Assembly (NCBI RefSeq): GCF_020447225.1
Contig: NZ_JAJAEO010000165.1
Location: 1-48,607, forward strand
Direction: 5' to 3'
DNA length: 48,607 nucleotides
Source of the DNA: Methylophaga pinxianii
Lineage (GTDB): Bacteria > Pseudomonadota > Gammaproteobacteria > Nitrosococcales > Methylophagaceae
The notes beneath the pieces were generated by a model that was given only the letters and a program-made list of their open reading frames with translations, was not told the origin of the DNA and did no database searches. A program made the position numbers and the translations under genes. Positions 25,552 through 34,071 of the stretch are shown here, piece after piece; the stretch's first letter is position 1, and each line of letters begins with the position of its first letter.

Positions 25552-25818
25552 ATGAAATTACTGCAATGTCCTGTTAATGGAATCAGACCTCTGAGCGAAT
25601 TCAGCTATGGCGGTGAATTTCGCACCATGCCTGATCCAGATAGTTGCACTGATCAACAGTGGGCAGCCTACGTGCATTACCGCAGTGGCGCGCCCGGTTA
25701 TAAAAAAGAATGGTGGTATCACATGCCCAGTGGAACCTGGTTTATAGCAGAACGTAACACAATTACCGATAAAGTCAGCCGCACCTATCTGTTGCCTAAA
25801 ATGGAGGTGGCCGTATGA
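25552..25818 (+). CDS. mgdB: N-methylglutamate dehydrogenase subunit B (sarcosine oxidase delta-like)
   Basis: This 88-residue protein matches SoxD in size, in its N-terminus (LLQCPVNGIRPLSEFSYGGE) and in the EWWYHMPSGTWFIAERNT block. In SoxD, a CPxCG motif and a later H-x3-C site bind a structural zinc ion. Here only Cys6 and His57 remain: Asn9 replaces the second Cys, and no Cys follows His57. Zinc binding is therefore doubtful, while the fold and the subunit role between MgdA and MgdC are likely kept. The stop overlaps the mgdC start (ATGA). Confidence 0.88.
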   Translation: MKLLQCPVNGIRPLSEFSYGGEFRTMPDPDSCTDQQWAAYVHYRSGAPGYKKEWWYHMPSGTWFIAERNTITDKVSRTYLLPKMEVAV

Positions 25819-28709
25819 GCTCAAGATTAATTAATCAGCCGACCGAATGGATTGATCGTGATAAGCCATTCAGTTTCACTTATGAAGGCCAGAAAGTCAC
25901 CGCGTTTGAAGGTGACACGATCAGTAGTGCACTTTGGGCGAATGGCATCAGAGTACTAGGGCGTAGTTTTAAATATCACCGAGCTCGCGGCATTCTCACG
26001 TTGGCAAACCACGACGTCAACGCCTTGATGACCGATGGCCTGGATACCAATATCCGTGCCGATGTGTTACCGGTTCAAGCCGATATGACGTTGACCGCGG
26101 TCAATACGACGGGTGGCGTATTGAAGGATAGAAGCCAGTTTATCGATAAAATCTCGCCGTTATTGCCAGTGGGTTTTTATTACAAAGCGTTCCATACACC
26201 TCGGCGTTTTTTCCCATTCTGGGAAGACAAGATCCGTAAAGCAGCTGGTCTGGGTGAAGTAAACTTTAATTATCCGCGAATTCCAAAACCCAAACAGCAT
26301 GCCCATTGTGATGTGTTGATCATTGGAGCAGGTATTTCCGGGTTGTCTGCTGCACTCAGTGTGGCAGAGCAGGGCCTGTCTGTGATTATTGTCGATGAGA
26401 ATGCCAAAGCCGGTGGCAGCCTGACCTACGATATGGCTGATCAGGCTTCATCACAGTTGGCAGAGCTACTCAATGCCATTGAGCAGCATGACAATATTCG
26501 TTTGATAACTAATGCCTATGCAGCGGGTTATTACGCTGATCATCTGGTGCCAATCGTTGAAACTTCAGGTATCACGAAAGTACGTGCCAAAGCGTTGATT
26601 GTGGCCAGTGGTGCCTTCGAACAACCGCCGGTGTTTCGTAATAATGATTTACCCGGGGTGATGATGGGGTCGGCGGCTCAGCGGCTGATTTATCGTTATG
26701 CCGTCAAGCCTTTTGAAAAAGGTGTAGTGGTAACCGCGAATGATTATGGTTATCGCACAGCATTGGATTTAGTGTCTGCCGGTGTTGATGTGCTGGCGGT
26801 TATTGATATGCGCCGTGAAGGCAGTCGCTCGCCACTGATTGACGAGCTGAAAGATAAACAGGTCGCCGTGCATAAAGCCAGCTGTGTCTATGAAGTGATA
26901 GCTTCCAAGCACAAGCTGGGCGTCTCCGAAGTGGTGATCTGTGCTTACGACGAGTTGATGGCAGAAGCCGATACCAAAAACAAAATCCGCCTTAAATGTG
27001 ATGGCGTGGCAATGAGTGCCGGTTGGGCGCCTGCTGCTGCCCTGTTATACCAGGCTGGCACTAAAATGCGCTTTGATAGTGGCTTGCAACAATTTGTGCC
27101 AGCCGAGTTACCGGAAGGTGTATTTGCGGCGGGTAAGGTCAATGGTGTTTTTGAACTCAGCCAACGCGCATTGGATGGACAACGTGCTGCAGCTGAAGCG
27201 ATGAATTATCTGGGTAAATCGGTTGCGACGGTTGAAGTCAAACAGCATCAAGGCACGTCGCCCAGCCATGCCTATCCGGTGGTTAATCACCCAAAAGGCA
27301 AGAACTTTGTCGATTTTGATGAAGACATTCAGGTTAAAGACTTTATCAATGCGGCCAAAGAAGGCTTTGACAACATTGAGTTGATGAAACGCTTCACCAC
27401 CGTTGGTATGGGGCCAAGTCAGGGTAAGCATTCCAATATGAATGCCATTCGTATTCTGGCGAGGATTCGTGATTTACCGGTGGAGAAAATCGGTACCACG
27501 ACGGCCAGACCCTTTTTTCATCCCACGCCGATAGGTCATTTAGGCGGTCGTGGTTTTCATCCACATCGTTATACCGCGATGCATGAATGGCATATTGAAA
27601 ATGGTGGCCAAATGACGGCGGCAGGACTGTGGATGCGTCCAGCTTGTTATCTGCCGGAGGGATGTCATCTCACTGCACAGCAGGCAACCCATCAGGAAGC
27701 CATGGCGGTTCGAACTAAAGCCGGGATCATTGATAACAGCACTCTGGGCAAGATTGAAGTTTATGGTCCGGATGCCGCGGCGTTTCTTGAGCGGGTTTAC
27801 ACCGGAAAATTCGTCAGGCAGAAAGTTGGCCAATATCGTATTGCCATGTTGCTCGATGAGGCGGGGGTAATGGTCGATGATGGTCTGGCTTGCCGACTGG
27901 AAGAAGATCGTTTTTATCTCACCACCAGTACCACCAATTCGGCGATGGTTTATCGCCAACTGCAACGTGAAGCGCAACTCTGCGGTTTATCGGTGTCTTT
28001 GGCTAATCTCACCGGTGCCAAGGCCGCGATGACAATTGCTGGCCCGGCAGCTGCCGAGATTATTTCGCAGTTCTCCAGCGTGGATTTAGCTGCAACGGCG
28101 TTTCCAACCGGCAGTGTGGTGGAAACACAAATCGCAGATATTGAATGTTTGTTACTGCGTGTGGCCTTTGTGGCTGAACAGGCTTTTGAAATTCATCTGC
28201 CAGCTGCCGCCGGTTTATCTGTCTGGAGCCAACTGATGCAGGCGGGTCAGCCGTTTGGTTTGCAAGCCTATGGTACCGACGCCCAGCGTTTATTAAGACT
28301 GGAGATGGGACATCATCTGATTGGTCATGACACTGATGGTTTGACCAATCCCTTTGAAGCCCATGCTGAACCGCTGATTGCAATGGATAAAACGTTTTTT
28401 ACCGGACAGCGCAGTCTGCAGATCATTGCCAAAAAACCGCTTAACAAGACATTGGTTAACTTTGTGTTGGACAGCAATTGTGTCGGTGAACTGCCCAACG
28501 AATGCAATCTGGTCATTGATAACGGCGATATTGCAGGCCGCATAACCAGCATCGCGTTCAGCCCCTATTTGCAAAGAGTGATCGGTATCGCCTTTGTACC
28601 ACCGGAAAAACACCTGCCTGGCAGTCGATTTGACATCCGTAATGATGCCGGGGATTTGATTGCTGCCACCGTGATTCAGTCACCCACTGAACTGGCCAAA
28701 AGTGCATAG
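25815..28709 (+). CDS. mgdC: N-methylglutamate dehydrogenase subunit C (sarcosine oxidase alpha-like)
   Basis: This 964-residue multi-domain subunit resembles SoxA. Residues 1-100 are a ferredoxin-like domain without cluster cysteines (FTYEGQKVTAFEGDTISSAL, GRSFKYHRARGILTL). Residues about 165-470 form a dinucleotide-binding oxidoreductase domain (CDVLIIGAGISGLSAALSVA, VASGAFEQPPVFRNNDLPGV). Residues about 590-960 form a GcvT-like folate-binding domain (RTKAGIIDNSTLGKIEVYG, RLLRLEMGHHLIGHDTD). The folate domain suggests that the released methyl group is captured as methylene-tetrahydrofolate. It lies between mgdB and mgdD. Confidence 0.93.
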   Translation: MSSRLINQPTEWIDRDKPFSFTYEGQKVTAFEGDTISSALWANGIRVLGRSFKYHRARGILTLANHDVNALMTDGLDTNIRADVLPVQADMTLTAVNTTGGVLKDRSQFIDKISPLLPVGFYYKAFHTPRRFFPFWEDKIRKAAGLGEVNFNYPRIPKPKQHAHCDVLIIGAGISGLSAALSVAEQGLSVIIVDENAKAGGSLTYDMADQASSQLAELLNAIEQHDNIRLITNAYAAGYYADHLVPIVETSGITKVRAKALIVASGAFEQPPVFRNNDLPGVMMGSAAQRLIYRYAVKPFEKGVVVTANDYGYRTALDLVSAGVDVLAVIDMRREGSRSPLIDELKDKQVAVHKASCVYEVIASKHKLGVSEVVICAYDELMAEADTKNKIRLKCDGVAMSAGWAPAAALLYQAGTKMRFDSGLQQFVPAELPEGVFAAGKVNGVFELSQRALDGQRAAAEAMNYLGKSVATVEVKQHQGTSPSHAYPVVNHPKGKNFVDFDEDIQVKDFINAAKEGFDNIELMKRFTTVGMGPSQGKHSNMNAIRILARIRDLPVEKIGTTTARPFFHPTPIGHLGGRGFHPHRYTAMHEWHIENGGQMTAAGLWMRPACYLPEGCHLTAQQATHQEAMAVRTKAGIIDNSTLGKIEVYGPDAAAFLERVYTGKFVRQKVGQYRIAMLLDEAGVMVDDGLACRLEEDRFYLTTSTTNSAMVYRQLQREAQLCGLSVSLANLTGAKAAMTIAGPAAAEIISQFSSVDLAATAFPTGSVVETQIADIECLLLRVAFVAEQAFEIHLPAAAGLSVWSQLMQAGQPFGLQAYGTDAQRLLRLEMGHHLIGHDTDGLTNPFEAHAEPLIAMDKTFFTGQRSLQIIAKKPLNKTLVNFVLDSNCVGELPNECNLVIDNGDIAGRITSIAFSPYLQRVIGIAFVPPEKHLPGSRFDIRNDAGDLIAATVIQSPTELAKSA

Positions 28710-28721
28710 GAAAGCTTACTG

Positions 28722-29381
28722 ATGAAATCGACCCTTTTAAAAAGCCCAATCGCCTTCGCTCAGTTAAGCCAGGCTCCTCAAATGGAGGTGGTCAATGGCA
28801 TGCTTACCGCAGTCCGTTTTGCGGATAAAGCCATTGAATCCCAGCGTGCGCATAAACTGGCTATCTGTGATACCAGTGCTTTTCAACGCGTCAGCATAAA
28901 AGGATCACAAGCCGCCAATTACCTGCAACAACTCGGGGTAACACTGCCGGAAACGGCCAATCAATGGCAATTGACAGATGAACGTCTGGTCATGCGGCTG
29001 GGCAACAGTGAATTTTTAATTGAAGACCAAACCCAAAATGTTAAACCAGCGGTCAGTGAGCTCTCATCTGCAAAGGGCGTTCATAAAGTCAGTCGCAACG
29101 ATGCGGCTTTCATTCTGACCGGAAATGATATCCACCCATTATTTGCAGAAATTTGTGAAATCGATCTGGTGGCCGAACTGGCAACAGAAAACCACCTGGT
29201 CATGACAGTCATTGCAGGGGTGTCAGCAACGTTGCTGAGCCAAACGCTTAATGGAGAGCGCATCTATCGACTCTGGTGTGATGGAACTTACGGACCTTAT
29301 CTGTGGAAGACCTTGCTGAACATTATTGAACAGGCAGGCGGCGGAGCCGTGGGATTGCATCACTTTTATCCAAAGATTTAA
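28722..29381 (+). CDS. mgdD: N-methylglutamate dehydrogenase subunit D (sarcosine oxidase gamma-like)
   Basis: This 219-residue protein corresponds to the SoxG gamma subunit, a GcvT-fold protein that completes the heterotetramer. Recognisable parts are LAICDTSAFQRVSIKGSQAA near residue 45 and the closing GGAVGLHHFYPK. It follows mgdC by 12 bases and precedes gmaS by 33. The gamma subunit has no known catalytic residues, and the call depends mainly on position and size. Confidence 0.88.
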   Translation: MKSTLLKSPIAFAQLSQAPQMEVVNGMLTAVRFADKAIESQRAHKLAICDTSAFQRVSIKGSQAANYLQQLGVTLPETANQWQLTDERLVMRLGNSEFLIEDQTQNVKPAVSELSSAKGVHKVSRNDAAFILTGNDIHPLFAEICEIDLVAELATENHLVMTVIAGVSATLLSQTLNGERIYRLWCDGTYGPYLWKTLLNIIEQAGGGAVGLHHFYPKI

Positions 29382-29414
29382 CCGATTGCAGATCTCAACA
29401 TTAAGGAAAGGCTT

Positions 29415-30752
29415 ATGAAATCGTTAGCTGAAGCAAAACAGTTTCTTGAAACCAATAACATCAAATATGTGCTGGCCCAATTCGTCGATATTCACGGCGT
29501 TGCCAAAACCAAATCGGTACCGGCCAGCTGTCTGCAGGATGTCGTCGAAAAAGGCGCAGGCTTTGCCGGCTTTGCGGTCTGGGGACTGGGTATGGAACCG
29601 CATGGACCGGATTTTCTGGCCCGTGGCGATTTAAGTACGCTATCGATTGTGCCCTGGCAGCCCGGTTACGCACGTATTGTCTGCGATGGTCATGTGAATG
29701 GTCAACCTCATCCGTATGACAGCCGGGTCGTGTTAAAAAACCAATTGACCAAGCTGGCGGATAACGGCTGGACCCTGAATTCAGGGCTTGAACCGGAGTT
29801 TTCCTTGTTTAACCGGGGACCGGATGGCAGTTTGTTGCCAGTTGATGAAAGTGATTTGCTGGATAAACCTTGCTATGACTATAAAGGCTTGTCGCGTTCA
29901 CGTAATTTCCTGGAATCGCTGGTGGATTCACTGCAACAGGTCGATTTTGATGTCTATCAAATCGATCATGAGGATGCCAATGGCCAGTTTGAAATTAACT
30001 ATACCTACAGTGATGCACTGACCTCGGCGGACCGTTTTACCTTTGTGCGGATGGCTGCAGGTGAAATTGCCAATGGCATGGATATGGTCTGCTCGTTTAT
30101 GCCAAAACCGTTTTCCGATCGGACTGGTAATGGCATGCATTTCCATCTGTCGATTACCGATAAAGATGGCAAAAATCTGTTTAATGATGATAGCGACGTG
30201 AATGGCATGGGTCTTTCAAAAATGGCCTATCACTTTATCGGTGGTTTATTGCATCACGCGGATTCTTTGTGTGCGTTTTCTGCGCCGATTGTGAATTCCT
30301 ACAAACGACTGGTCGTTGGCGGCGCGGCCTCCGGTGCGACCTGGGCGCCAGCCTATATCTGTTATGGCGATAACAACCGCTCGGCGATGGTGCGGATTCC
30401 TTATGGACGTCTGGAATTCCGTTTGCCTGATTCCAGCTGTAACCCTTATCTGGTGCATGCCGCGTTGATTGCTGCCGGTATGGATGGGGTGGAACGTGAA
30501 CTGGATCCGGGTGAGCCTCACAACATCAATTTATACGATTTGAGCCCAGCTGAGCTGGCGGAGAAGGGTATTGGCGTTTTACCGCAAAACCTGAATGAAG
30601 CTTTGGATGCTTTGGCTGCCAACAGTGTGCTGCGAGAAAAAATGGGCTCAGAAATCGTCGATGAATTTATCAAAGTAAAACGCATGGAATGGATTGAATA
30701 TTCACGTCATGTATCTGATTGGGAACGCAAACGCTACGCCGAGTTTTTCTGA
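29415..30752 (+). CDS. gmaS: Gamma-glutamylmethylamide synthetase
   Basis: This 445-residue glutamine synthetase family enzyme ligates methylamine to glutamate with ATP. The sequence has [20 protein letters not shown] at the N-terminus, the metal-binding [12 protein letters not shown] and [13 protein letters not shown] segments, [15 protein letters not shown], and [19 protein letters not shown] with [20 protein letters not shown] in the glutamate and ATP sites. It is a GlnT/type III-like member. The position between mgdABCD and mgsABC makes gmaS the best call over an ammonia-using synthetase. AAGGAAAGG precedes the ATG. Confidence 0.93.
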   Translation: MKSLAEAKQFLETNNIKYVLAQFVDIHGVAKTKSVPASCLQDVVEKGAGFAGFAVWGLGMEPHGPDFLARGDLSTLSIVPWQPGYARIVCDGHVNGQPHPYDSRVVLKNQLTKLADNGWTLNSGLEPEFSLFNRGPDGSLLPVDESDLLDKPCYDYKGLSRSRNFLESLVDSLQQVDFDVYQIDHEDANGQFEINYTYSDALTSADRFTFVRMAAGEIANGMDMVCSFMPKPFSDRTGNGMHFHLSITDKDGKNLFNDDSDVNGMGLSKMAYHFIGGLLHHADSLCAFSAPIVNSYKRLVVGGAASGATWAPAYICYGDNNRSAMVRIPYGRLEFRLPDSSCNPYLVHAALIAAGMDGVERELDPGEPHNINLYDLSPAELAEKGIGVLPQNLNEALDALAANSVLREKMGSEIVDEFIKVKRMEWIEYSRHVSDWERKRYAEFF

Positions 30753-30789
30753 TCCGTTTATTTAAGCAGTTATTGAAGAGGTAATTATT

Positions 30790-31695
30790 ATGTGTGGAAT
30801 AGTCGGCCTGTATTTAAAAAACGAGTCACTGGAAAGCCAGTTGGGACAATTGTTTGTGCCCATGCTGATTGCGATGACCGAGCGTGGTCCTGATAGTGCC
30901 GGTTTTGCGATTTATGGTGACGAAGTCGCCGATGACTCGGTCAAGTTAACGCTGCGTCATGAAGATGAAAACTATGATTGGGCCGGGCTGGCTAAACGTC
31001 TTGAAACCGCTTTTTCGACTAAAGTCGACTGGTTTCAGAACAGTAAGGTCGCGGTATTTAAACTTATAGCAGATGCTGATGATGCTATCGCCTATCTGCA
31101 TGAAAATGCCCATGACGTCCAGGTGATGAGTGCCGGTAAATCGATTGAGATTCTGAAAGAAGTCGGTCTGCCGGAAAACATTGTTGAGATGTTCAAGCTG
31201 AGTCAAATGAAAGGCAGTCACATTATCGGCCATACCCGTATGGCAACAGAATCTGCTGTCACTATGGCCGGTAGCCATCCTTTCTCAACAGGAATGGACT
31301 TGTGTCTGGTGCATAACGGTTCGTTATCTAACCACAATCGCCTGCGTGCGGAGTTAAAACGCGAAGGCATTCACTTTGATACTGAGAATGACACCGAAGT
31401 CGCGGCTGGCTATATGACCTATCGCCTGCAACAAGGTGACAGTCTGAATCAGGCATTGGAGCATGCTCTGGAAGAGCTGGATGGTTTTTACACTTTCACA
31501 ATCGGCACGAAAAATGGCTTTGCGGTTTTGCGTGATCCCATCGCCTGCAAACCGGCAGTGATTGCTGAAACCGATGATTACGTCGCCATGGCATCTGAAT
31601 ATCAAGCGCTGACCACTTTACCGGGTATTGAGAATGCCAAGGTATGGGAACCTGAACCTGCGACGATTTATGTCTGGGAACGTGGTGATAAGTGA
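30790..31695 (+). CDS. mgsA: N-methylglutamate synthase subunit A (class II amidotransferase)
   Basis: This 301-residue Ntn-type glutamine amidotransferase domain is related to the N-terminus of glutamate synthase. The mature N-terminal nucleophile is Cys2 (MCGIVGLYL). GSHIIGHTRMATESAV, LVHNGSLSNHNRLRAELKR and EVAAGYMTYRL are typical of the family. It should hydrolyse gamma-glutamylmethylamide and channel methylamine to the MgsC active site. It follows gmaS by 37 bases with its own GAAGAGG site. Confidence 0.92.
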   Translation: MCGIVGLYLKNESLESQLGQLFVPMLIAMTERGPDSAGFAIYGDEVADDSVKLTLRHEDENYDWAGLAKRLETAFSTKVDWFQNSKVAVFKLIADADDAIAYLHENAHDVQVMSAGKSIEILKEVGLPENIVEMFKLSQMKGSHIIGHTRMATESAVTMAGSHPFSTGMDLCLVHNGSLSNHNRLRAELKREGIHFDTENDTEVAAGYMTYRLQQGDSLNQALEHALEELDGFYTFTIGTKNGFAVLRDPIACKPAVIAETDDYVAMASEYQALTTLPGIENAKVWEPEPATIYVWERGDK

Positions 31696-31719
31696 TCGAC
31701 GAATAGTAAGGGGAACATA

Positions 31720-32403
31720 ATGAAAACAATTGATTTAGCAACACAGACGGTGCGTGACTTAAACCAGGCCTTACACGATCAAGCTAAAGAGTGCACCGAA
31801 ACCGAATGGGAAGTGTTGAATCCCAAAGGACAGCACAACCTGGCCGTTGGGCTTGATCAAAAGCTCAAAGTCGATATTAAAGGTCATGCCGGTTATTACT
31901 GTGGTGGGATGAATAAAGAAGCCGATATCGTGGTTCACGGCAGTGCCGGTCAGGGTGTGGCCGAAAATATGATGTCAGGCAGTGTTCGGGTGAAAGGCAA
32001 TGCTTCTTCCTCAGCCGGGGCAACTTCTATCGGTGGGCTGCTGGTCATTGAAGGTGATGCCGGTTCACGCTGTGGTATTTCCATGAAAGGGTCGGACATT
32101 GTGGTGACCGGGAATGTCGGTCATATGAGCTGCTTTATGGGACAGGCCGGTACGCTGGTGGTGTGTGGTGATGCTGGTGATGCTCTGGGCGATTCGCTAT
32201 ATGAAGTCCACATCTATGTAAAAGGCGAAGTGAAGTCGCTGGGAGCGGATTGTATTGCCAAAGAAATGCGCGACGAGCATATCGAGGAACTGAGCCAATT
32301 ACTCAAGCGTGCCGGGGTGGATGAAGATCCTCACGCTTTTAAACGTTATGGTTCGGCACGCCAGCTATATAACTTTAAAGTCGATAACGCTGCGGCGTAT
32401 TAA
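31720..32403 (+). CDS. mgsB: N-methylglutamate synthase subunit B (GltB C-terminal-like, GXGXG)
   Basis: This 227-residue beta-helix domain corresponds to the C-terminal GXGXG domain of glutamate synthase. Repeated strands with glycine turns are visible, such as DIKGHAGYYCGGMNKEADIV, GSAGQGVAENMMSGSVRVKG, IEGDAGSRCGISMKGSDIVV and GTLVVCGDAGDALGDSLYEV. The domain is structural and probably couples the amidase and FMN subunits. AAGGGG lies 7 bases before the ATG. Confidence 0.92.
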   Translation: MKTIDLATQTVRDLNQALHDQAKECTETEWEVLNPKGQHNLAVGLDQKLKVDIKGHAGYYCGGMNKEADIVVHGSAGQGVAENMMSGSVRVKGNASSSAGATSIGGLLVIEGDAGSRCGISMKGSDIVVTGNVGHMSCFMGQAGTLVVCGDAGDALGDSLYEVHIYVKGEVKSLGADCIAKEMRDEHIEELSQLLKRAGVDEDPHAFKRYGSARQLYNFKVDNAAAY

Positions 32404-32427
32404 AGCTGATTTTAAGAGGAATCCATT

Positions 32428-33759
32428 ATGAGTCAAAAAACAAAATACCTTACCGAACTCCGTGAATCAGCAACCTTTGATCGGTCAACTATGGCCGAAA
32501 TTCGCCGGGCAGCCGATACCGGTATCTACGATATTCGTGGTTGGGGTGCCAAACGCAAGTTACCGCATTTCGATGACTTGTTATTCCTGGGGGCGAGTAT
32601 GTCGCGTTACCCGCTGGAAGGCTATCGTGAAAAATGTAATACCCAGGTGACATTAGGCACCCGTTTTGCCAAAAAACCGATCGTCATCGAAACGCCGATC
32701 ACCATTGCCGGCATGAGCTTTGGTGCTTTGTCGGCCAACGCTAAAGAGGCGTTGGGGCGTGGCGCTTCTGCGGTGGGCACATCGACCACCACAGGTGACG
32801 GCGGTATGACGCCGGAAGAACGCGGTCAATCGACCAAACTGGTGTATCAATATCTGCCATCACGTTACGGAATGAATCCGGATGATTTACGTAAAGCGGA
32901 TGCTATTGAAGTGGTGTTAGGGCAGGGCGCTAAACCAGGCGGCGGCGGTATGTTGCTGGGGCAGAAGATCACTGAACGTGTTGCCAAAATGCGTACCTTA
33001 CCAATGGGCGTAGACCAACGTAGTGCCTGCCGTCATCCAGACTGGACCGGACCCGACGATCTGGCTATCAAAATTCTGGAACTGCGTGAAATCACCGACT
33101 GGCAAGTGCCTATTTATATCAAGGTTGGCGCGACCCGCACTTACTATGATGTGAAGCTGGCGGTAAAAGCCGGTGCTGATGTCATCGTCGTCGATGGTAT
33201 GCAGGGCGGGACAGCAGCCACACAGGAAGTCTTTATCGAACATGTCGGTATTCCGACCATGGCGGCGATTCCTCAAGCGGTTCAGGCGTTGCAGGAAATG
33301 GGCATGCACCGCAAAGTGCAACTGATTGTGTCCGGTGGTATTCGTAACGGGGCTGATGTGGCCAAATGCATGGCATTAGGTGCCGATGCCGTGGCGATTG
33401 GTACTGCTGCATTAATCGCTTTAGGGTGTAACGATCCTAAATATGATGAAGAGTTCAAAGCGATTGGTTCAGCTGCCGGTTTTTATGATGATTATCATGA
33501 AGGCAAAGATCCGGCGGGTATTTCCACTCAGGATCCTGAACTCAGCAAACGTCTGGATCCTGTAGAAGGTGGTCGTCGTTTAGCCAATTATCTGCGAGTG
33601 CTGACTATGGAAGCACAAACTCTGGCACGCGCATGCGGTAAAAACGATATGCGTCATCTGGAACCGGAAGATCTGGTGGCGTTGACCGTTGAATCCGCTG
33701 CCATGGCAAGGGTTCCATTAGCCGGTACCAACTGGATCCCTGGCGCAACCAATTATTAA
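32428..33759 (+). CDS. mgsC: N-methylglutamate synthase subunit C (FMN synthase domain)
   Basis: This 443-residue FMN-barrel subunit matches the synthase domain of GltB. It has ITIAGMSFGALSANAKEAL, GTSTTTGDGGMTPEERGQS, GQGAKPGGGGMLLGQKI, IYIKVGATRTYYDVKLAVKA and VQLIVSGGIRNGADVAKCMA. In ordinary glutamate synthases a C-x5-C-x4-C motif just before GIATQDP binds a 3Fe-4S cluster. Here the region keeps GISTQDPEL and one Cys (Cys334, ALGCNDPK), but the other two cysteines are absent and about 12 residues are inserted. The subunit should make N-methylglutamate from 2-oxoglutarate and methylamine. Confidence 0.92.
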   Translation: MSQKTKYLTELRESATFDRSTMAEIRRAADTGIYDIRGWGAKRKLPHFDDLLFLGASMSRYPLEGYREKCNTQVTLGTRFAKKPIVIETPITIAGMSFGALSANAKEALGRGASAVGTSTTTGDGGMTPEERGQSTKLVYQYLPSRYGMNPDDLRKADAIEVVLGQGAKPGGGGMLLGQKITERVAKMRTLPMGVDQRSACRHPDWTGPDDLAIKILELREITDWQVPIYIKVGATRTYYDVKLAVKAGADVIVVDGMQGGTAATQEVFIEHVGIPTMAAIPQAVQALQEMGMHRKVQLIVSGGIRNGADVAKCMALGADAVAIGTAALIALGCNDPKYDEEFKAIGSAAGFYDDYHEGKDPAGISTQDPELSKRLDPVEGGRRLANYLRVLTMEAQTLARACGKNDMRHLEPEDLVALTVESAAMARVPLAGTNWIPGATNY

Positions 33760-33842
33760 CAGCGAACGAAGCCGGTTTATCTTCTATTGCCATAACTGTG
33801 GCATGAAATAAAGCTTAAACGGGCTCAGAGCTGCACCGAAAA

Positions 33843-33943
33843 GGGCGGATGCTGCCTTTGATTTGTCGGACCTGAAGAGTTTTTACCCCCCCTCTGTTCA
33901 GGTTTAGTGAATTAAAGGCAGTCTCTGCCCCCCCTTTTTATTT
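33843..33943 (+). ncRNA. Long nested hairpin after mgsC: extended terminator or small RNA
   Basis: Three coaxial stems can be read directly. P1 is GGGCGGA (33843-33849) with TCTGCCC (33924-33930). P2 is CTGCCTTT (33852-33859) with AAAGGCAG (33914-33921). P3 is ACCTGAA (33870-33876) with TTCAGGT (33897-33903), extended by GAG/CTC. The apical loop is T- and C-rich (TTTTTACCCCCC), and CCCCTTTTTATTT follows P1. The end can terminate transcription, but the stem is far longer than a normal terminator needs. A C-rich loop could pair with ribosome binding sites in trans, as in some known small RNAs. The rest of the 33760-34071 gap holds the hairpin and dyad listed next and no gene that I can support. 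Confidence 0.5.
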
Positions 33944-33987
33944 CTCAACAAGCCCATTTTTACCTCCAATAAACTTCTGTAAAACAG

Positions 33988-34006
33988 CTACCTCCTTGGT
34001 AGTAAT
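33988..34006 (+). promoter_or_regulatory. Leader hairpin motif, copy 2 (before dmmD)
   Basis: CTACC-TCCTT-GGTAG (33988-34002) is a perfect 5-bp hairpin. With the flanking TAAT it matches the mgdA-leader motif at 24247 in 15 of 17 core positions. It lies about 66 bases before dmmD. The loop contains CTCCTT, complementary to a ribosome binding site. Confidence 0.45.
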
Positions 34007-34039
34007 CCCTCTTGAGAATGTTGCCAATACTGACTTTCA

Positions 34040-34054
34040 GTTAATTTTGTTAAC
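34040..34054. promoter_or_regulatory. Dyad in the dmm upstream region
   Basis: GTTAA-TTTTG-TTAAC is a perfect 5-bp inverted repeat, 17 bases before the dmmD start. It may be a regulator site or part of the leader RNA. No convincing sigma-70 hexamers are visible beside it. Confidence 0.3.
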
Positions 34055-34071
34055 CATCATTAAACAGCAGG

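Noticed and set aside
27540-27977. 145-residue minus-strand ORF inside mgdC
   Set aside because: It lies fully antisense within a clear coding domain, has no family motif and no ribosome site; it is a shadow of the mgdC codon pattern. The same applies to the 107-residue minus-strand ORFs at 27108, 28060 and 32998.
24296-29381. Sarcosine oxidase soxBDAG of glycine betaine catabolism
   Set aside because: The genes run directly into gmaS and mgsABC, and no glyA or betaine demethylase genes are nearby, so N-methylglutamate dehydrogenase is the better call.
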